Shown here: piece after piece, positions 1 to 11,468 of the stretch | Layout of the letters: every line of letters begins with the position of its first letter | Position numbering within the stretch: position 1 is the first letter of the stretch | Assembly (NCBI GenBank): GCA_903813345.2 | Contig: CAIIXF020000011.1 | Location: 3,000,571-3,064,570 of the forward strand | Reading direction: 5' to 3' | Length of the DNA stretch: 64,000 bases | Source: Owenia fusiformis | Lineage: Eukaryota; Annelida; Polychaeta; Sabellida; Oweniidae | Made by a program: the position numbers and the translations under genes | Notes under the pieces: generated by a model | What the model saw: the letters and a program-made list of their open reading frames with translations, nothing else | Told to the model about the DNA's origin: nothing | The model's database searches: none

Positions 1-528
1 ATGTCATTAATTATATATGTTTAGCAAATAATTGGATTAAAGGCGGCAATTAGGTGAGTATGTCTCTGACATTCTGATACTCATAGCATCTTTCTGTTTC
101 ACCTGAAACATCTCAGGGCTGAGAAGAAATGAGATGTCATGGTTTATCATAATGTGTCTCTGGTACTAAATACAAGTGTAAGCTAAAAAGGTACCCACAT
201 TACGTGCAGTGGAAAGTTCCGTCCATTAAAAAAGCCAGATGCAGTCATCTTTCTGGAGGAAAGCAAAGGCATAAGAAGGATTATATCAAATAGGTCTAGG
301 TTTATTATTTCGAATGAGTATTTTATTGTCACAGTTAAGGGAAAAAGTTCATAATAAAAAATATTTAAAAAGTCACGTAGTGTACCAATATGCATTGCTT
401 CATAATAATCACTTTTTATTTTCTAAAAAAACTGATCCACTGATAATCGCCACCGGATTATCGAGATTTTTAAACTTCAAAGACACAATAGTCTGCGGCT
501 GAATCTAGTCTACTTATTAAATATAAAA
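1..528. other. No supported gene
   Basis: AT-rich sequence with only short random ORFs. I see no splice-bounded exon, RNA gene or repeat that matches another part of the window. Confidence 0.5.
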
Positions 529-752
529 CCCATTGGTTTCCCTTGGTTTACATGGGAATGACGATTTTCAAAAATTCATCAAATAGAAGAAAAAAAATTT
601 GGAAAATTTGTGGCATTGGAAATGAAGTCAAGTTACATTTCCATCAATATTATAGGTACTAGTATTTTCCTCGCAGGTTGTGTAAATAAAAATTCAAACG
701 TAAGGGGGGGGGCTAAGGTTGCCAAACTTCGGGAGGGGAGTGTATTTGCCAG
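529..752 (+). repeat. Solo right arm of a Tc1/mariner-type MITE
   Basis: This stretch closely matches the right arm of the complete inverted-repeat element at 22823-23697, from the 'catgggaatg' region to the terminal 'ggaggggagtgta'. Only one arm is present, so it is a truncated or single-end copy. It also carries a run of G's. It encodes nothing. Confidence 0.7.
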
Positions 753-2058
753 AAAGACGAGTGTATTAGCCTTGCACAAGTTTCAAATCGTGTGTCTAAA
801 AAGAATTTGACAGCATTCCTCAAAAACGAATTATAGTTTATAATGATTTACAAGTTCATCTAAACTGTTTTTTCATTTCTCAAAATGTTCACGATTCTCG
901 TCAATTGTGAAAAAAACAGCGGAACGGTGATAGAAAATGGAATGTTTTATTTTTTATTCTCAATTCAAAGAAAGAACAAATAAGTTTTTCAGCATTAGTT
1001 GTTCTTTGTTGCAAGGCATTAAAATTTAAAAGAAAAGAATGTTAGAGCCTACAGAGCACTGTCAGACTGTGGATATATTGTTTTTTTCAATTTGGTCTTT
1101 TTGAAATTCATTATGAACTCCTCTATAACAAAATGAAATAGCAAATAAAAATCTTTTGATTTGGAATCTTTTCAAAAATCAGCTAAAAGCGTGGGAATTG
1201 CATGTTTCAGAACTTGACATATCTGTGAATGAACATGTGAATGAAAGGATGAATTGTATGTATGACAAATACAAAAAATGCTTTTATGTTAGGTACACCA
1301 ATGAAGGGGGAGGTTTGTGGATAACATAAAAAATTGAACCCCTGGTCACCAATTGCTGGCTACGCCACTGATTAAATCCTAATTCTATTGATCAGGTTAT
1401 TTGATGGGATTATTATTTTTGGAACTCTCTGATCTAACTAAATGCATGTAGTTCATAGCCTGGAGTTCATACATGTTATCACATACATGTAGTTATATAT
1501 CTTGGCAGCATTTTGAAAATATAATTGTTTTATAGAATTGAACAGATTACAGATTTGGCTAGAATGAATTACCCAAACATGGGTATTGTCAAACTTATCC
1601 CCGATTTAACAATGATGCAAAAAGCCATCCTTTGATCATTAGTTTAATCACAAGTTCGGGTTATGTGGATTATAAAATTAAAGGCTCTTAAAGAATAATC
1701 CATTGTCATTGAAAATGATACCGGGACCCTCATACTTCTCCCGGGATATTTCTCTTTAAACCAAACTCAATATTTGGAACAAACTCTCTGATAAAACACA
1801 TTATTCAACCCCCCGCCCAATGAATATACTCTTTGTTGTAAAATAAATGTAATTGTGCTTATACACAATTTAGCGCTTGTTTCGAGATTCCCTTGCAAAA
1901 TTAAACCCTGATTCAATCCATTCCTAGCAGAACACCAACCACCAAACGCTGAAAAAAGACACATCATAAAGTGAAAGGAAACAAATGTATTATTTTCAAA
2001 ATGCCAAAACAGTCATGTCTTCTTTTATTTTATAGCTGTATCAATTGAATACATGTTA
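753..2058. other. No gene seen; relic end of a poly-G mini-element near 1340-1372
   Basis: No coding signal is seen. At about 1340-1372 the text 'cccctggtcacc...gctggctacgcc' resembles the end of the small poly-G elements found intact at 2060-2233 and 29892-30071, so it is probably a fragment of that family. Confidence 0.35.
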
Positions 2059-2059
2059 C

Positions 2060-2233
2060 AGGGGCGTAGCCAGCTTTCAGTCAGGGGGTGCGATCGTCAA
2101 AATAATTCGGTTTTCAGTGGGGGGGGGGGAGTTTCAAGTACAAGGCATTCAAAGGTCCTTTCTTCTTCTTTCTTTATTGGTTATGGGGGGGGGGTGCGAT
2201 CATTCACCCATCGCACCCCCCTGGCTACACCTA
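2060..2233. mobile_element. Small poly-G MITE with GTAGCCAG ends
   Basis: The left end reads 'ggggcgtagccag' and the right end 'cccccctggctacacc', so the ends are inverted copies. Just inside them are matching inverted 'gggggtgcgatc' and 'gatc...tcgcaccccc' segments and a run of ten G's. The total length is about 174 bp and there is no coding capacity. Related copies or fragments lie near 1340, 3146, 6168 and 29892. Confidence 0.75.
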
Positions 2234-2275
2234 TGTGTTATAACAAACGTGACACAATATCAACTATATTTAAGG

Positions 2276-2449
2276 AATAAAGACCGAGATTTTATGATTT
2301 ATGGCGTGATATACAGTATGACCAAAACATTTATTCTGTTCATTGTCAAAAGACCGAAATCGCGTAGCGATTGAGGTCTTTGTCAATGGCCAGAATAAAA
2401 TTTGAGGTCATATATCTGGCATACATCATAAAATCGAGGTCTTTGTTAC
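2276..2449. mobile_element. Hairpin MITE, about 174 bp
   Basis: The left arm begins 'aaagaccgagattttatga' and the right arm is its inverted copy ending 'tcgaggtcttt'. Inside, the halves 'attctgttcattgtcaaaagacc' and 'ggtctttgtcaatggccagaat' also pair. Nearly the whole element folds on itself. It has no coding capacity. Confidence 0.7.
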
Positions 2450-3869
2450 GATTCTAATATGATAAAAACAGACAAAAAGAAATATTTGCATTTTAGCGGT
2501 CATACATACTCCCAACTTTTCTAGTTATTGTGACCATGGGCTTTCAACTAGAAAAAGCCCATGTTGTGACGTCACGTATCATTTTAGAATTAAAATTATA
2601 TATTGTAAGTGGCTTATTAAGCACCAGATTAATAATGATCAATCATTCATTCCTTTTTAATCCTACGTCAAACATTCTGGTACGCCAGAACCCCTCTTAT
2701 CTGCCGTTTGCGTTTGGAAGGATAAAGACAAAGGTGGCGCGGCTATATCGCGATATACGTCAAATCTTTATGACATTTCCCTTCACCAGGGCCTGCATCA
2801 AGGGGTAGACATCATTCAAAAGCCATAATTATAACTGGGTCGGTCGGGGGAAGGTTTGCATACAATGCAATTTCTACATGCAAGCTCATTTTCACATATG
2901 CACATATAATTAATAAAGTTGATTCCTTGGGAATTCTAATTGGGTTTATAAGCGTAACAAGGGGAGCGAGGGGTTCGCACATCCTCCCCACAAGCAATAA
3001 AATACAAACATTAGGTAGATGAAGAAAAGAGCGTTAAAATGATTTTTAGTTTGAAGCTTGCATCATTTTTGTAAACATTCAAAACAAATCTTTTTTGCCT
3101 CCCTTATGTCCCTTATGTCACGACTGAAAACCGCAAATATTTTGGCGATTACACCCCCCCCCCGACTGAAAGCTGGCTATGGCCCTGGGGTTTTATCAAA
3201 AACTATATCATTAACATTTTATCATTATGCAGGAAATCCAAATTGGTAAATATGTTGCATTTATTGAAGGAATTCCACTGTAAAATATATATGAATGTTT
3301 GATATGAATATGAATACATCCATACTCTCAATATCCATTCTTTTGATATAAGATGTTGTTTCAAAGGCAATTGAAAACTTTAATCTAACTAAATCATTAA
3401 AGCATTTCTAAATGCTAATTATGTGTATCAACACTTCGATTACACCTCAGACGGAGATTAAATCTTAATAATTTGATCAAAGGTATTGTAATTTTCCCCA
3501 ATTCTCTTATCTATGTTGCTATGTGTATACTCGTTATATTGTGTCCGGTATGTGTTGATAAACCAAAGATATGTTTTTTTGGATATCAACATTCAGAAAA
3601 AAGTGTAATATACCATTCTAGATACTTTTGTTACATCCTTCATAGCAGGGTTAGAAAACTCAAACGGATACCAGTTTTGATTATATGGTAATGTTAATAT
3701 AGGCAGCATGGTTTAAATAATTGGTTGAACTGGAGGGGGGTGACAAGGGGACATTATCAAGGTAGTTCACAGGGGCGGACTTAGACATTGGCAAGGGGGT
3801 TAGGACATACTCTGGAAAACGGTCTTCTTTTAGGCTCTTGAAACACTTTTGCACAGATCTTTTCGGCAA
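2450..3869. other. No gene seen; poly-G element fragments at 3146-3195 and about 3770
   Basis: No coding exon is recognised. 'acacccccccccc' followed by 'ctggctatggccctgggg' near 3150-3190 is a truncated poly-G element. 'ggggcggacttag' near 3772 looks like another such end. The rest is AT-rich with nothing I can identify. Confidence 0.35.
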
Positions 3870-3871
3870 TA

Positions 3872-4905
3872 CCAGGTCGTTCAATAAGTTCACGGAAAAA
3901 TGCTCTCATTTCAAAGATTTTTGATATTTTCTCATGAAAATATACTTTCTGATTGATTCTTAAAATATCAGCATCTCTTATTTAATTGGTCAAAAATAAA
4001 GGTTACTATGGTAACTTGACTTTTGGGTAGGCGGGGCACTTTTTACGTCACACAATTTACCATTGCAGAAAATCTATCAATATGTGGAAATGAAGGATCC
4101 CTATTTTTTATTTGTTCTTATTCAAATTACAAATGTTTTGAAATTGATGTTCAATGTTTTCATGAACATTTCTGAAATCCTGCTAGTCAATGCTGTACCA
4201 GTGGGCCAGAGAATCAGCAAAAAGTAATATACATGGTAAGTTGATTAAAACTTAACCATTCAGCCAAACTCTAAATTTTTCCATCGGGATAATGCAGCCG
4301 ATCACACTGCTAATATTGTGCAGGAAACCATCACAAATAACTGGCGAAATAGATGGCTGCCCCAAGTTACATACTCTCCAGATGAGACAATCCTTGATTT
4401 TGCTGTTTTCACTAGGATGAAGGATCAACTCAGAGGTGCACTTTATGGAACAATGAAACAACTTTCGACTGCAATCCAGCCCTTCAAACAAGTTTTCTAG
4501 ATGGCTTCAGAGCATGGTATCGTCAATGGGTTGAATGCAAGCGACTGTGCATTAAACATGAGAGAGAATATTTCTAAAACCTTGTGGGACAATAGTTGTG
4601 ACTATTACATTAAGTAATATTATGTACAAGTAGAAAACAGAGAAGAAATTCATGTGATATATTCATAAATTGCCTACTATTCTGTTGTTTTTCTGAATGA
4701 ATAATGTGACATAAAAAGTGCCCCGCCTACCCAAAAGTCAAGTTACCATAGTAACCCTTATTTTTGACCAATCAAATTAGAGATGCTGATATTTTAAGAA
4801 TCAATCGGAAAGTATTTTTTATACATTGTGTGAAAGTTTCATGAGAAAATATAAAAAATATTTGAAATGAGAGCATTTTTTCAGTGAACTTATTGAACGA
4901 CCTGG
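3872..4905 (+). mobile_element. Internally deleted mariner transposon with about 200-bp inverted repeats
   Basis: The ends are 'ccaggtcgttcaataagtt' and its inverted copy, flanked by TA on both sides (3870-3871 and 4906-4907), the Tc1/mariner target duplication. The inverted repeats extend about 200 bp inward and include an X-box-like palindrome GTTACTATGGTAAC (4002-4015; GTTACCATAGTAAC at 4742-4755) and a GC box (about 4028-4039 and 4720-4729). At 1034 bp it is shorter than a usual 1.3-kb mariner. The interior holds the decayed 3' part of a transposase gene. Confidence 0.88.
4252..4577 (+). pseudogene. Mariner transposase C-terminal remnant (frameshifted)
   Basis: One frame from about 4252 to a TAG at 4498-4500 shows the mariner catalytic landmarks: FHRDNAADHTA, carrying the second acidic residue of the DDD triad, then YSPDETILDF, in place of the usual YSPDLSPCDF with the third acidic residue, then RMKDQLRG. 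After the TAG the conserved mariner C-terminus (W..RWV.C......REYF-stop) continues in another frame to the stop at 4575-4577. The N-terminal DNA-binding half and the first catalytic Asp are missing, so the copy cannot make an active enzyme. It lies between matching inverted repeats on the plus strand. Confidence 0.85.
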
Positions 4906-4907
4906 TA

Positions 4908-5800
4908 TAAGGCCCGTTTGTTTGAAAATAATGTTGCCTAAACTAAGGCCTAAACGTGGCTATACAGAAGTAAATATTGTATTTCATGAATTCTAAAACA
5001 ATTCTTAAACATCAACCATAATCATGGTGATCCGCAGTTGTAAAAACAGTTCAAAGAAATAGACGGATTGTTAAATAATTATTATCTTATTTTACACATG
5101 TTACTTAACCACTTCAATTATGTGGACTTACAAGTTTTCAAAAACTACAGAAATGCTCACAATAAATGAGTCTTAATATTGGCTTAAAGTGTCTCACATA
5201 TTCGATCAAAATTTGCCATGCAAACATGTTAGTCTACTTTACTGGCCCCCCTTGCTGTAACAAGGAACCCAAAACACATTAAAACGTAAACATAAACCAA
5301 TTAGTCACTTCACTATGAAAGTGGGGGTGTTAGCAAATGTATATTTAGAATACGCTGTGTGCATGGACTAACACAATATCAGTGGTCATTTACTGTGTCA
5401 ACTTAGTAACCCTTGCATATCGTGCTCACTCAAGTATTGAATAATTTTTTATGATCTAAATGTTTTTGGTTTATAAAAAAAGTGATTTATTTTAGTTAGA
5501 AATACATTAATTAATATATTCATTCAAACAGCACTAGAATGCGGGAAGAAAGAGCAATGGTGACAAAATGTAGACAGAATTTTCCGTAAGGGTTTCAAAC
5601 ATTTCTGGACACAATCATACATGTATATAGTGTACTGTTATTTTTATTGCTGTATTTATAGATATTATTTCACGTATTAAAATCATATTTTCCAGCAATG
5701 ACTTCAAATCCGGAACCACACCCATATCACATTTTCTTCAATAACTCCAAACATGTGTAAACATTGACCATGTGCATATAAATTCAGATTTCACGAGCTC
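4908..5800. other. No supported gene
   Basis: AT-rich sequence without long ORFs, recognisable domains or inverted repeats. It would be the transcribed side of the minus-strand promoter candidate at 5820-5895, but no exon could be recognised in it. Confidence 0.35.
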
Positions 5801-5819
5801 TTTCATATTCGAGTACCTC

Positions 5820-5895
5820 ATACACCCCTGCATGGATTTGAGTTGGATTCGCCTTTTATACGTGAGCCGACACACTCGCAAACGCTGATTGGATA
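5820..5895 (-). promoter_or_regulatory. Candidate CCAAT + TATA promoter, minus strand
   Basis: Read on the minus strand, a CCAAT box (5893-5889) lies about 30 bp upstream of TATAAAAGG (5860-5852). The patch is more GC-rich than its surroundings and is not part of any repeat recognised here. An ATG follows about 30 bp downstream but opens only a 32-codon frame, so transcription would start in a UTR or short first exon. The served gene is unknown. Confidence 0.35.
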
Positions 5896-5959
5896 AAGAT
5901 TGCGAGAATCTTTAAACAAACATAATACGGTTCATTTAACGAAGGCCCGGGCTCATCAA

Positions 5960-6167
5960 AACAAAAGTCTTTTAAGGCTCTAAAGTCTTTCGAAATTTCC
6001 AACAGTATAATACAATACCATGGGTATATTCTAGTTTGATTTGTATTACACTAAAAATGAATGTTATAATCGGACATGATACGGGTCACTATCATCATTT
6101 GGGAGAAGGTGATTAATAGTTATATTTAGTACATGTGTAAACCTGTGAAATAAATCGTGCTGTTGCT
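5960..6167. other. No feature seen
   Basis: AT-rich spacer between the promoter candidate and the poly-G element fragment. Confidence 0.3.
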
Positions 6168-6320
6168 TCAAGCCCGTAGCCCAGAGGAAGGTTCGCTAAA
6201 CATACAGCAAGTATTTTCCCAGGGGGGGGGGGCATTTTAAAAAAAATTCCAGGGGGATTTATATTTCAAAATTTGGCCACAAAGTCACTCCATGTTAAGA
6301 ATGGTGAAAATCAAACGATT
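6168..6320 (+). repeat. Truncated poly-G MITE fragment
   Basis: 'agcccgtagcccag' followed by a G run, 'aaattccaggggg', 'ttggccac' and 'gaatggtgaaaatc' match, in order, the interior of the element at 29892-30071. The other inverted end is absent; the 53-bp minisatellite begins there instead. Confidence 0.6.
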
Positions 6321-6335
6321 ATATGATTCATTTTT

Positions 6336-7125
6336 CATATGAATCACGTATGATTGCTGAAGGCTGGATTCATTTGTTAACTATTTTGAATATGAATCCT
6401 GCTTGAATCATGGTTGCAGGATTAATTTGTAAAGTACATTCCGTATGAATCCTGCGCGAATCCTGAAGGTTGGATTCATTTGTAAACTACTTTACATATG
6501 AATCCTGCTTGAATCCAGGCTACAGGATTCATTTATAAAGTACCTCCCATATGAATCCTGCACGAATCCTGAAGGTTGGATTCATTTGTAAACTACCTTA
6601 CATATGAATCCTGCCTGAATCCTGGCTACAGGACTCATTTGTAAAGTGCCTTCCATATGAATCCTGCACGAATCCTGAAGGTTGGATTCATTTGTAAACT
6701 ACCTTCCATATGAATCCTGCACGAATCCTGAAGGTTGGATTCATTTGTAAACTACCTTCCATATGAATCCTGCACGAATCCTGAAGATTGGATTCATTTG
6801 TAAACTACCTTCCATATGAATCCTGCACGAATCCTGAAGGTTTGATTCATTTGTAAACTACCTTCCATATGAATCCTGCACGAGTCCTGAAGGTTGGATT
6901 CATTTGTAAACTACCTTCCATATGAATCCTGCACGAATCCTGAAGGTTGGATTCATTTGTAAACTACCTTCCATATGAATCCTGCACGAATCCTGAAGGT
7001 TGGATTCATTTGTAAACTACCTTCCATATGAATCCTGCACGAATCCTGAAGGTTGGATTCATTTGTAAACTACCTTCCATATGAATCCTGCACGAATCCT
7101 GAAGGTTGGATTCATTTGTAAACTA
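6336..7125 (+). repeat. 53-bp minisatellite, left part (about 15 units)
   Basis: The unit starts CATATGAATCCTGCACGAAT and recurs every 53 bp (for example 6707, then 6760). Each unit contains TGAATCC and GGATTCA, which are inverted copies about 19 bp apart, so a unit can form a short hairpin. The first units (6336-6600) are diverged and the later ones nearly identical. The array is cut at 7125 by the LINE and resumes after it. Confidence 0.95.
7116..7125 (+). other. Target-site duplication, left copy
   Basis: TTGTAAACTA directly precedes the LINE and is repeated at 11469-11478 after its poly(A) tail. It is part of the minisatellite unit, and both halves of the unit join cleanly if the LINE and one copy are removed. 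Confidence 0.9.
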
Positions 7126-10100
7126 GAGCCACTTCAATGTCATCCACTGAAATGGGGCAATCAGGCATGTACTTGGTAAGATCGGTTACCACTTTAGAGA
7201 TGCAGTCTTCACGTGTGGCGCCAGCTGGTATTTCTTCACAATGTTATCATAATCCCATTCATTTTATAATGTATATTCTCTATTATTTAAATCAATGAGC
7301 ATTTTCAAGATATTATTGTACTGCTTGTCCTCCTACATATACGGCTCCAATACAACCTTAACTTAACTGTTCCAATTCCGCTGGACACAATTACATATAT
7401 GTTTACAAATGCTGAACATATCTTTTGTCTGAGCTGGGTTTGGGATTGTGGGATCTCTGGGGCTAGGGATGGTATTGGATAATGGGCACTTGTGCACAAC
7501 AATGGCGGGCAGCAATAGGAATGTTCTACAATAAGAGTACTATCAAGGAAACTTCTTCATGTTTCTATACTAGATCTAGACAAAATATCGATCAAGAATG
7601 CCTATTCTCTTCTACTCTTATAGTTTCTGCCTACATTGGTTTGTTGTTTTTCTTTCTTCTTCTTTGCCATCCTTATGTTATCGAATACTCAAGCTTCCTG
7701 ACCATTTTGCTTTTGAGTGCCTTAAACATAGTGGTACTGACTTTTCTAGCTTATGTAATCCTCCATGCAGTGGCCCTCGATGCCAAACATGTTTACAACA
7801 CACGGTTTCTCATAATCTCAACTCAGATATTCTTATTTGGTGCTCTCATACCAGGTTTTGCTGTCTCTTTCTTTTATCCTAATATCACCAACATGATATT
7901 GCTTTTAGCAGGCGACATTCACCAAAACCCCGGCCCCACCAACAATACCCTTCGAGATGATATGTCCCTTTTGTTCTCTAATATTAACAGTATTACAGCT
8001 GATAGTGGGACCCGTTTTACTAGCCTTCAACAAAGAATAAAAGAACATAAGCCTTCGTTTATAGCAATATGTGAGGCAGGTCTAAATTTGGAAAGCAAAA
8101 TTAATGATGGTACTTTTGACATTGACGGCTACAATCAACCCTTATACTCACCACTTGGTAGAGGTCTTATCCTTTATTCCCATGAATCACTTGCAGTAAA
8201 AAGTCCCGAACCAGTTTTTTACATAAATAATCTCGACTGCCTTTTCTTGGAAGTATCTGTGAATTTTGAAAAGATGTTAATTGGTGTATCATATAGGTCA
8301 CCAAGCCAAAATGCAAACGGTACTAGAAACTATTTCAGTAGCTTCCAAGATCAGCTATTCCAAATATCTAACTCTAGAAATTTTGACCACATTTTCATTA
8401 TGGGAGACTGGAACGCTAAACACCCCACTTGGTTTCAAAATGGTAATAATAATGATAACAATTTAGCCGGTGAACAATTATTTGCTTTATTAGAACACTT
8501 CAATTTCACTCAAATGGTTAATCAGCCTACCAGGATTTCTGAAACTTCAATATCATGCATTGACCATATAATTACAAACTCCCCAGATGTTATCAACTCA
8601 TGTCAAGTCTTGGACCCAATCGGCGGATCTGACCACAGCACCATATTTGCAAAAATTAAAATCTATACCCCAAAAGATCTACCAATAAAACGTACTGTCT
8701 GGTCATATAACCAAGTAAATATTGAAAGTCTCAATTCAGCTATGAGACATACAGACTGGGAAAATATATTCCAAAATGAGCCAGATACCAACATCATTAC
8801 CTTGAACTTTACCTCCAAACTTAAAGAACTTTATTCAACTTTTATTCCAAACAAAGTAATTACAATTAAATCTAACGATAAATTCTGGTTTAATGATGAC
8901 ATTAGAACTCAAGTTGACAAAAAGAAGCGTCTCTATAGAAAAATGAAAAATAACCCCACTCTTGAAAATATAAATAAATATAAAAACCATGCCAAAAAAG
9001 TTGCTAACTTAATAGAAAATGCAAAAACAAAATCTGAAAAACAAGCTATTGATTCCATTTCTAAATTTAAAAAAAATGATAAAAAATACTGGTCAGTTAT
9101 TCGTAGACTCTGTGGCAAGAAAAGAACTTGCTCATCAATTCCTTCTATTTTTGATAATAATGGTAATTTACATATGAAGAATGTCGACAAAGCAAATGCC
9201 TTTCTTAATTTCTTTTCTGATAAAAACCACACCTACGATTTACCCAATTCCATTCCAAACTTCCCTGATAGAACTAACTCTTTTCTTATTTCAATTCAAA
9301 CGGACCGAGAAGAGGTCATGAAGTTAATTTTAGATTTGGACATTCATAAAGCTACTGGCCCCGACCTTATTTCTAATCACATGTTAAAACTCACAGCTCA
9401 TACTCTAGCCCAACCACTATCCACACTCTTCAACATCATGTTATCCAAAGGTGTATTCCCATCTACGTGGAAACTAGCAAATGTGTGTCCTATATTCAAG
9501 AAAAACGATAAATGTAACATTAACAACTATAGACCAATAGCCCTCTTGAGTACTATTTCTAAATTACTTGAAAAGATCATTGCAAATCGAATAACAAAAC
9601 ATCTCCTTTCTAATGACCTCCTTTTCAAATACCAATCTGGCTTCCTCCCTGGCCACAGCACTCAATCTCAACTAGCAGCAATTGAACATTACCTACAAGA
9701 CAATATAAATAACAAGAAATCTGTAAAAACTATCTTTTTAGACATTGCTTCTGCATTTGACCGTGTCCCCCACACTTTACTATTACACAAACTAAAAGCT
9801 TATGGCATAAGGGGCATGCTACTCAAACTACTCAAAAATTACTTACTAGATCGCAGAATAAAGGTTAACATATCTGGCATATCCTCTAACATATCCGACC
9901 CACACTTTATCAACTGTGGCGTTCCCCAAGGCTCAATCATTGGTCCCATATTGTTCCTAGTATATATAAATGACTTACCTGATAACCTAGACTCCAAATG
10001 TTTCATATATGCTGACGACACCTCAATATATTTCCCCTTTGACCCAAATAGCCCTAGTGACATTGATCAGACTGTTGCTCGTAATCTCCTTGCTATTGAA

Positions 10101-11468
10101 AATTGGTCACTTACTTGGAAATTAACATTTAAACCTGAAAAAAGCTTTGAACTTATTTTCCACAGTTCCAGAACCAATAATGTAAATATAAATCACTCAA
10201 ACCTTTTCAACCAAGTTATTCAGAGAGTACCAAGTCACAAACATCTGGGATATGTCTTTGACCAACTCCTATCAAATAAAGACCACATCTTAGGTCTTCA
10301 AAATAAAATTACCAAACTCACGAATCCCCTTAAAGCCCTCAAATCTAAACTGACATCTTCTCACTTGGAAACACTTTTTAAGTCCTACATTCTCCCACAC
10401 TTTGACAATGGATCACTTCTTTTTGACTCATCTTCCAAGTATTTACTTGGATATCTAAATAGTGCCTACTATCAATGTGCTCTTATCTGTTCAGGTTGTC
10501 TACCAGGAACCAGCACAGCTAAAGTTCTTAACATATTAAATTGGCCAAGCCTAGAAACTAGACGAAAACTCCAAATTAACAACTTCATGTTCAATGTTAG
10601 TAAAGGTACATCTCCACCATACATAAACGATATTTTTGATAAGTTTCGATGTGATACTCAAAGAGAACTACGACATACTCGCCCCTTTAGGCTACCCAAC
10701 CATGCCACTACTAAATACCTGAACTCCTGCATACCAAATGCAATCTCCCATTGGCTATCTGTACCAAAGAATATTCAAACAAGTAAAACCCTCATTGCCT
10801 TTAAGAACAACAATCGCAAGCACCTTCTCAACCTTGACATAATAATAATCCCTACCTCAATGCTAAATATTTCTAGAAATGAAGAAACACTTATTAATAG
10901 GTTTAGGGTAGACCTGCTCTTCAGGGCTCAACTCTTTGCCCACAATTACACCTTCATCAGCTCTCCTAATTGTTCTTGTGGTCTACCCGAAACTCCAAAA
11001 CACTTCTTTTTTCACTGCCCTCTGAATGAAAATGCAAGAACCATCTTTTTCAATACTCTCTATACTGAAACTCCTTTGATCCCCACTAACCAATCCACAC
11101 TTTTAGAATACCTAGCCTTTGGCAATCATAATTTTAGCAAGGATGAAAACACAAAAATCTTTACTCTGACTTCTGCCTTTATTAAGAGATGGCTTACCCC
11201 ATATTGAACAAGACTGAAGAGGACTATCTTAGAACCTATTGTACCCTGCCTTGTCTTGCAAATATAAATTACATTGTCCCTCTGCCCTGTATTTCCTCCA
11301 GTCCCAGCCCAGCTCAGACCCCCCCCCTTCCACCCCTCTTCATCTTTTTCCCCGCTTGGCTAGAGTGCTTATAATGCCAAAATGGTGATTAGCACTTGAA
11401 TATGCTCTCTTGTATTTACTATATTACCCCATGTACATCTATTTTTTATAAAAAAAAAAAAAAAAAAA
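7126..11468 (+). mobile_element. Full-length APE-type non-LTR retrotransposon with 2A-like motif
   Basis: This 4343-bp unit has a 356-bp 5' untranslated region, one intact ORF (7482-11207), a short 3' region and an A tail (about 11451-11468). It is bounded by a 10-bp target duplication. The single ORF carries endonuclease, reverse transcriptase and a C-terminal Cys/His knuckle. That order, together with the 2A-like N-terminus, fits the CR1/L2/Crack-like groups of LINEs described with 2A sequences, but assigning the clade needs a reverse-transcriptase tree. The intact frame and perfect duplication suggest a recent insertion. Confidence 0.95.
7482..11207 (+). CDS. LINE polyprotein: membrane leader, 2A-like site, APE endonuclease, reverse transcriptase
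   Basis: The 1241-residue protein would copy element RNA into the genome by target-primed reverse transcription. Residues 43-62, 70-96 and 109-131 are strongly hydrophobic, probably three membrane spans. GDIHQNPGP follows at 144-152, a 2A-like ribosome-skipping motif with His where classical 2A has Glu. The APE endonuclease covers about 160-395 (MGDWNAKH at 307, SCIDHIITN at 358, GGSDHS at 381-386). Reverse transcriptase runs from about 600 to 900: KATGPD 623, motif A DIASAFD 754-760, motif B GVPQGS 813, catalytic YADD 843-846. A C-terminal CxC-x7-H-x4-C knuckle is at 1164-1179. The start is the first ATG after an in-frame TAG at 7464, with A at -3 and G at +4. No separate CCHC-type ORF1 is present. 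Confidence 0.95.
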   Translation: MGTCAQQWRAAIGMFYNKSTIKETSSCFYTRSRQNIDQECLFSSTLIVSAYIGLLFFFLLLCHPYVIEYSSFLTILLLSALNIVVLTFLAYVILHAVALDAKHVYNTRFLIISTQIFLFGALIPGFAVSFFYPNITNMILLLAGDIHQNPGPTNNTLRDDMSLLFSNINSITADSGTRFTSLQQRIKEHKPSFIAICEAGLNLESKINDGTFDIDGYNQPLYSPLGRGLILYSHESLAVKSPEPVFYINNLDCLFLEVSVNFEKMLIGVSYRSPSQNANGTRNYFSSFQDQLFQISNSRNFDHIFIMGDWNAKHPTWFQNGNNNDNNLAGEQLFALLEHFNFTQMVNQPTRISETSISCIDHIITNSPDVINSCQVLDPIGGSDHSTIFAKIKIYTPKDLPIKRTVWSYNQVNIESLNSAMRHTDWENIFQNEPDTNIITLNFTSKLKELYSTFIPNKVITIKSNDKFWFNDDIRTQVDKKKRLYRKMKNNPTLENINKYKNHAKKVANLIENAKTKSEKQAIDSISKFKKNDKKYWSVIRRLCGKKRTCSSIPSIFDNNGNLHMKNVDKANAFLNFFSDKNHTYDLPNSIPNFPDRTNSFLISIQTDREEVMKLILDLDIHKATGPDLISNHMLKLTAHTLAQPLSTLFNIMLSKGVFPSTWKLANVCPIFKKNDKCNINNYRPIALLSTISKLLEKIIANRITKHLLSNDLLFKYQSGFLPGHSTQSQLAAIEHYLQDNINNKKSVKTIFLDIASAFDRVPHTLLLHKLKAYGIRGMLLKLLKNYLLDRRIKVNISGISSNISDPHFINCGVPQGSIIGPILFLVYINDLPDNLDSKCFIYADDTSIYFPFDPNSPSDIDQTVARNLLAIENWSLTWKLTFKPEKSFELIFHSSRTNNVNINHSNLFNQVIQRVPSHKHLGYVFDQLLSNKDHILGLQNKITKLTNPLKALKSKLTSSHLETLFKSYILPHFDNGSLLFDSSSKYLLGYLNSAYYQCALICSGCLPGTSTAKVLNILNWPSLETRRKLQINNFMFNVSKGTSPPYINDIFDKFRCDTQRELRHTRPFRLPNHATTKYLNSCIPNAISHWLSVPKNIQTSKTLIAFKNNNRKHLLNLDIIIIPTSMLNISRNEETLINRFRVDLLFRAQLFAHNYTFISSPNCSCGLPETPKHFFFHCPLNENARTIFFNTLYTETPLIPTNQSTLLEYLAFGNHNFSKDENTKIFTLTSAFIKRWLTPY

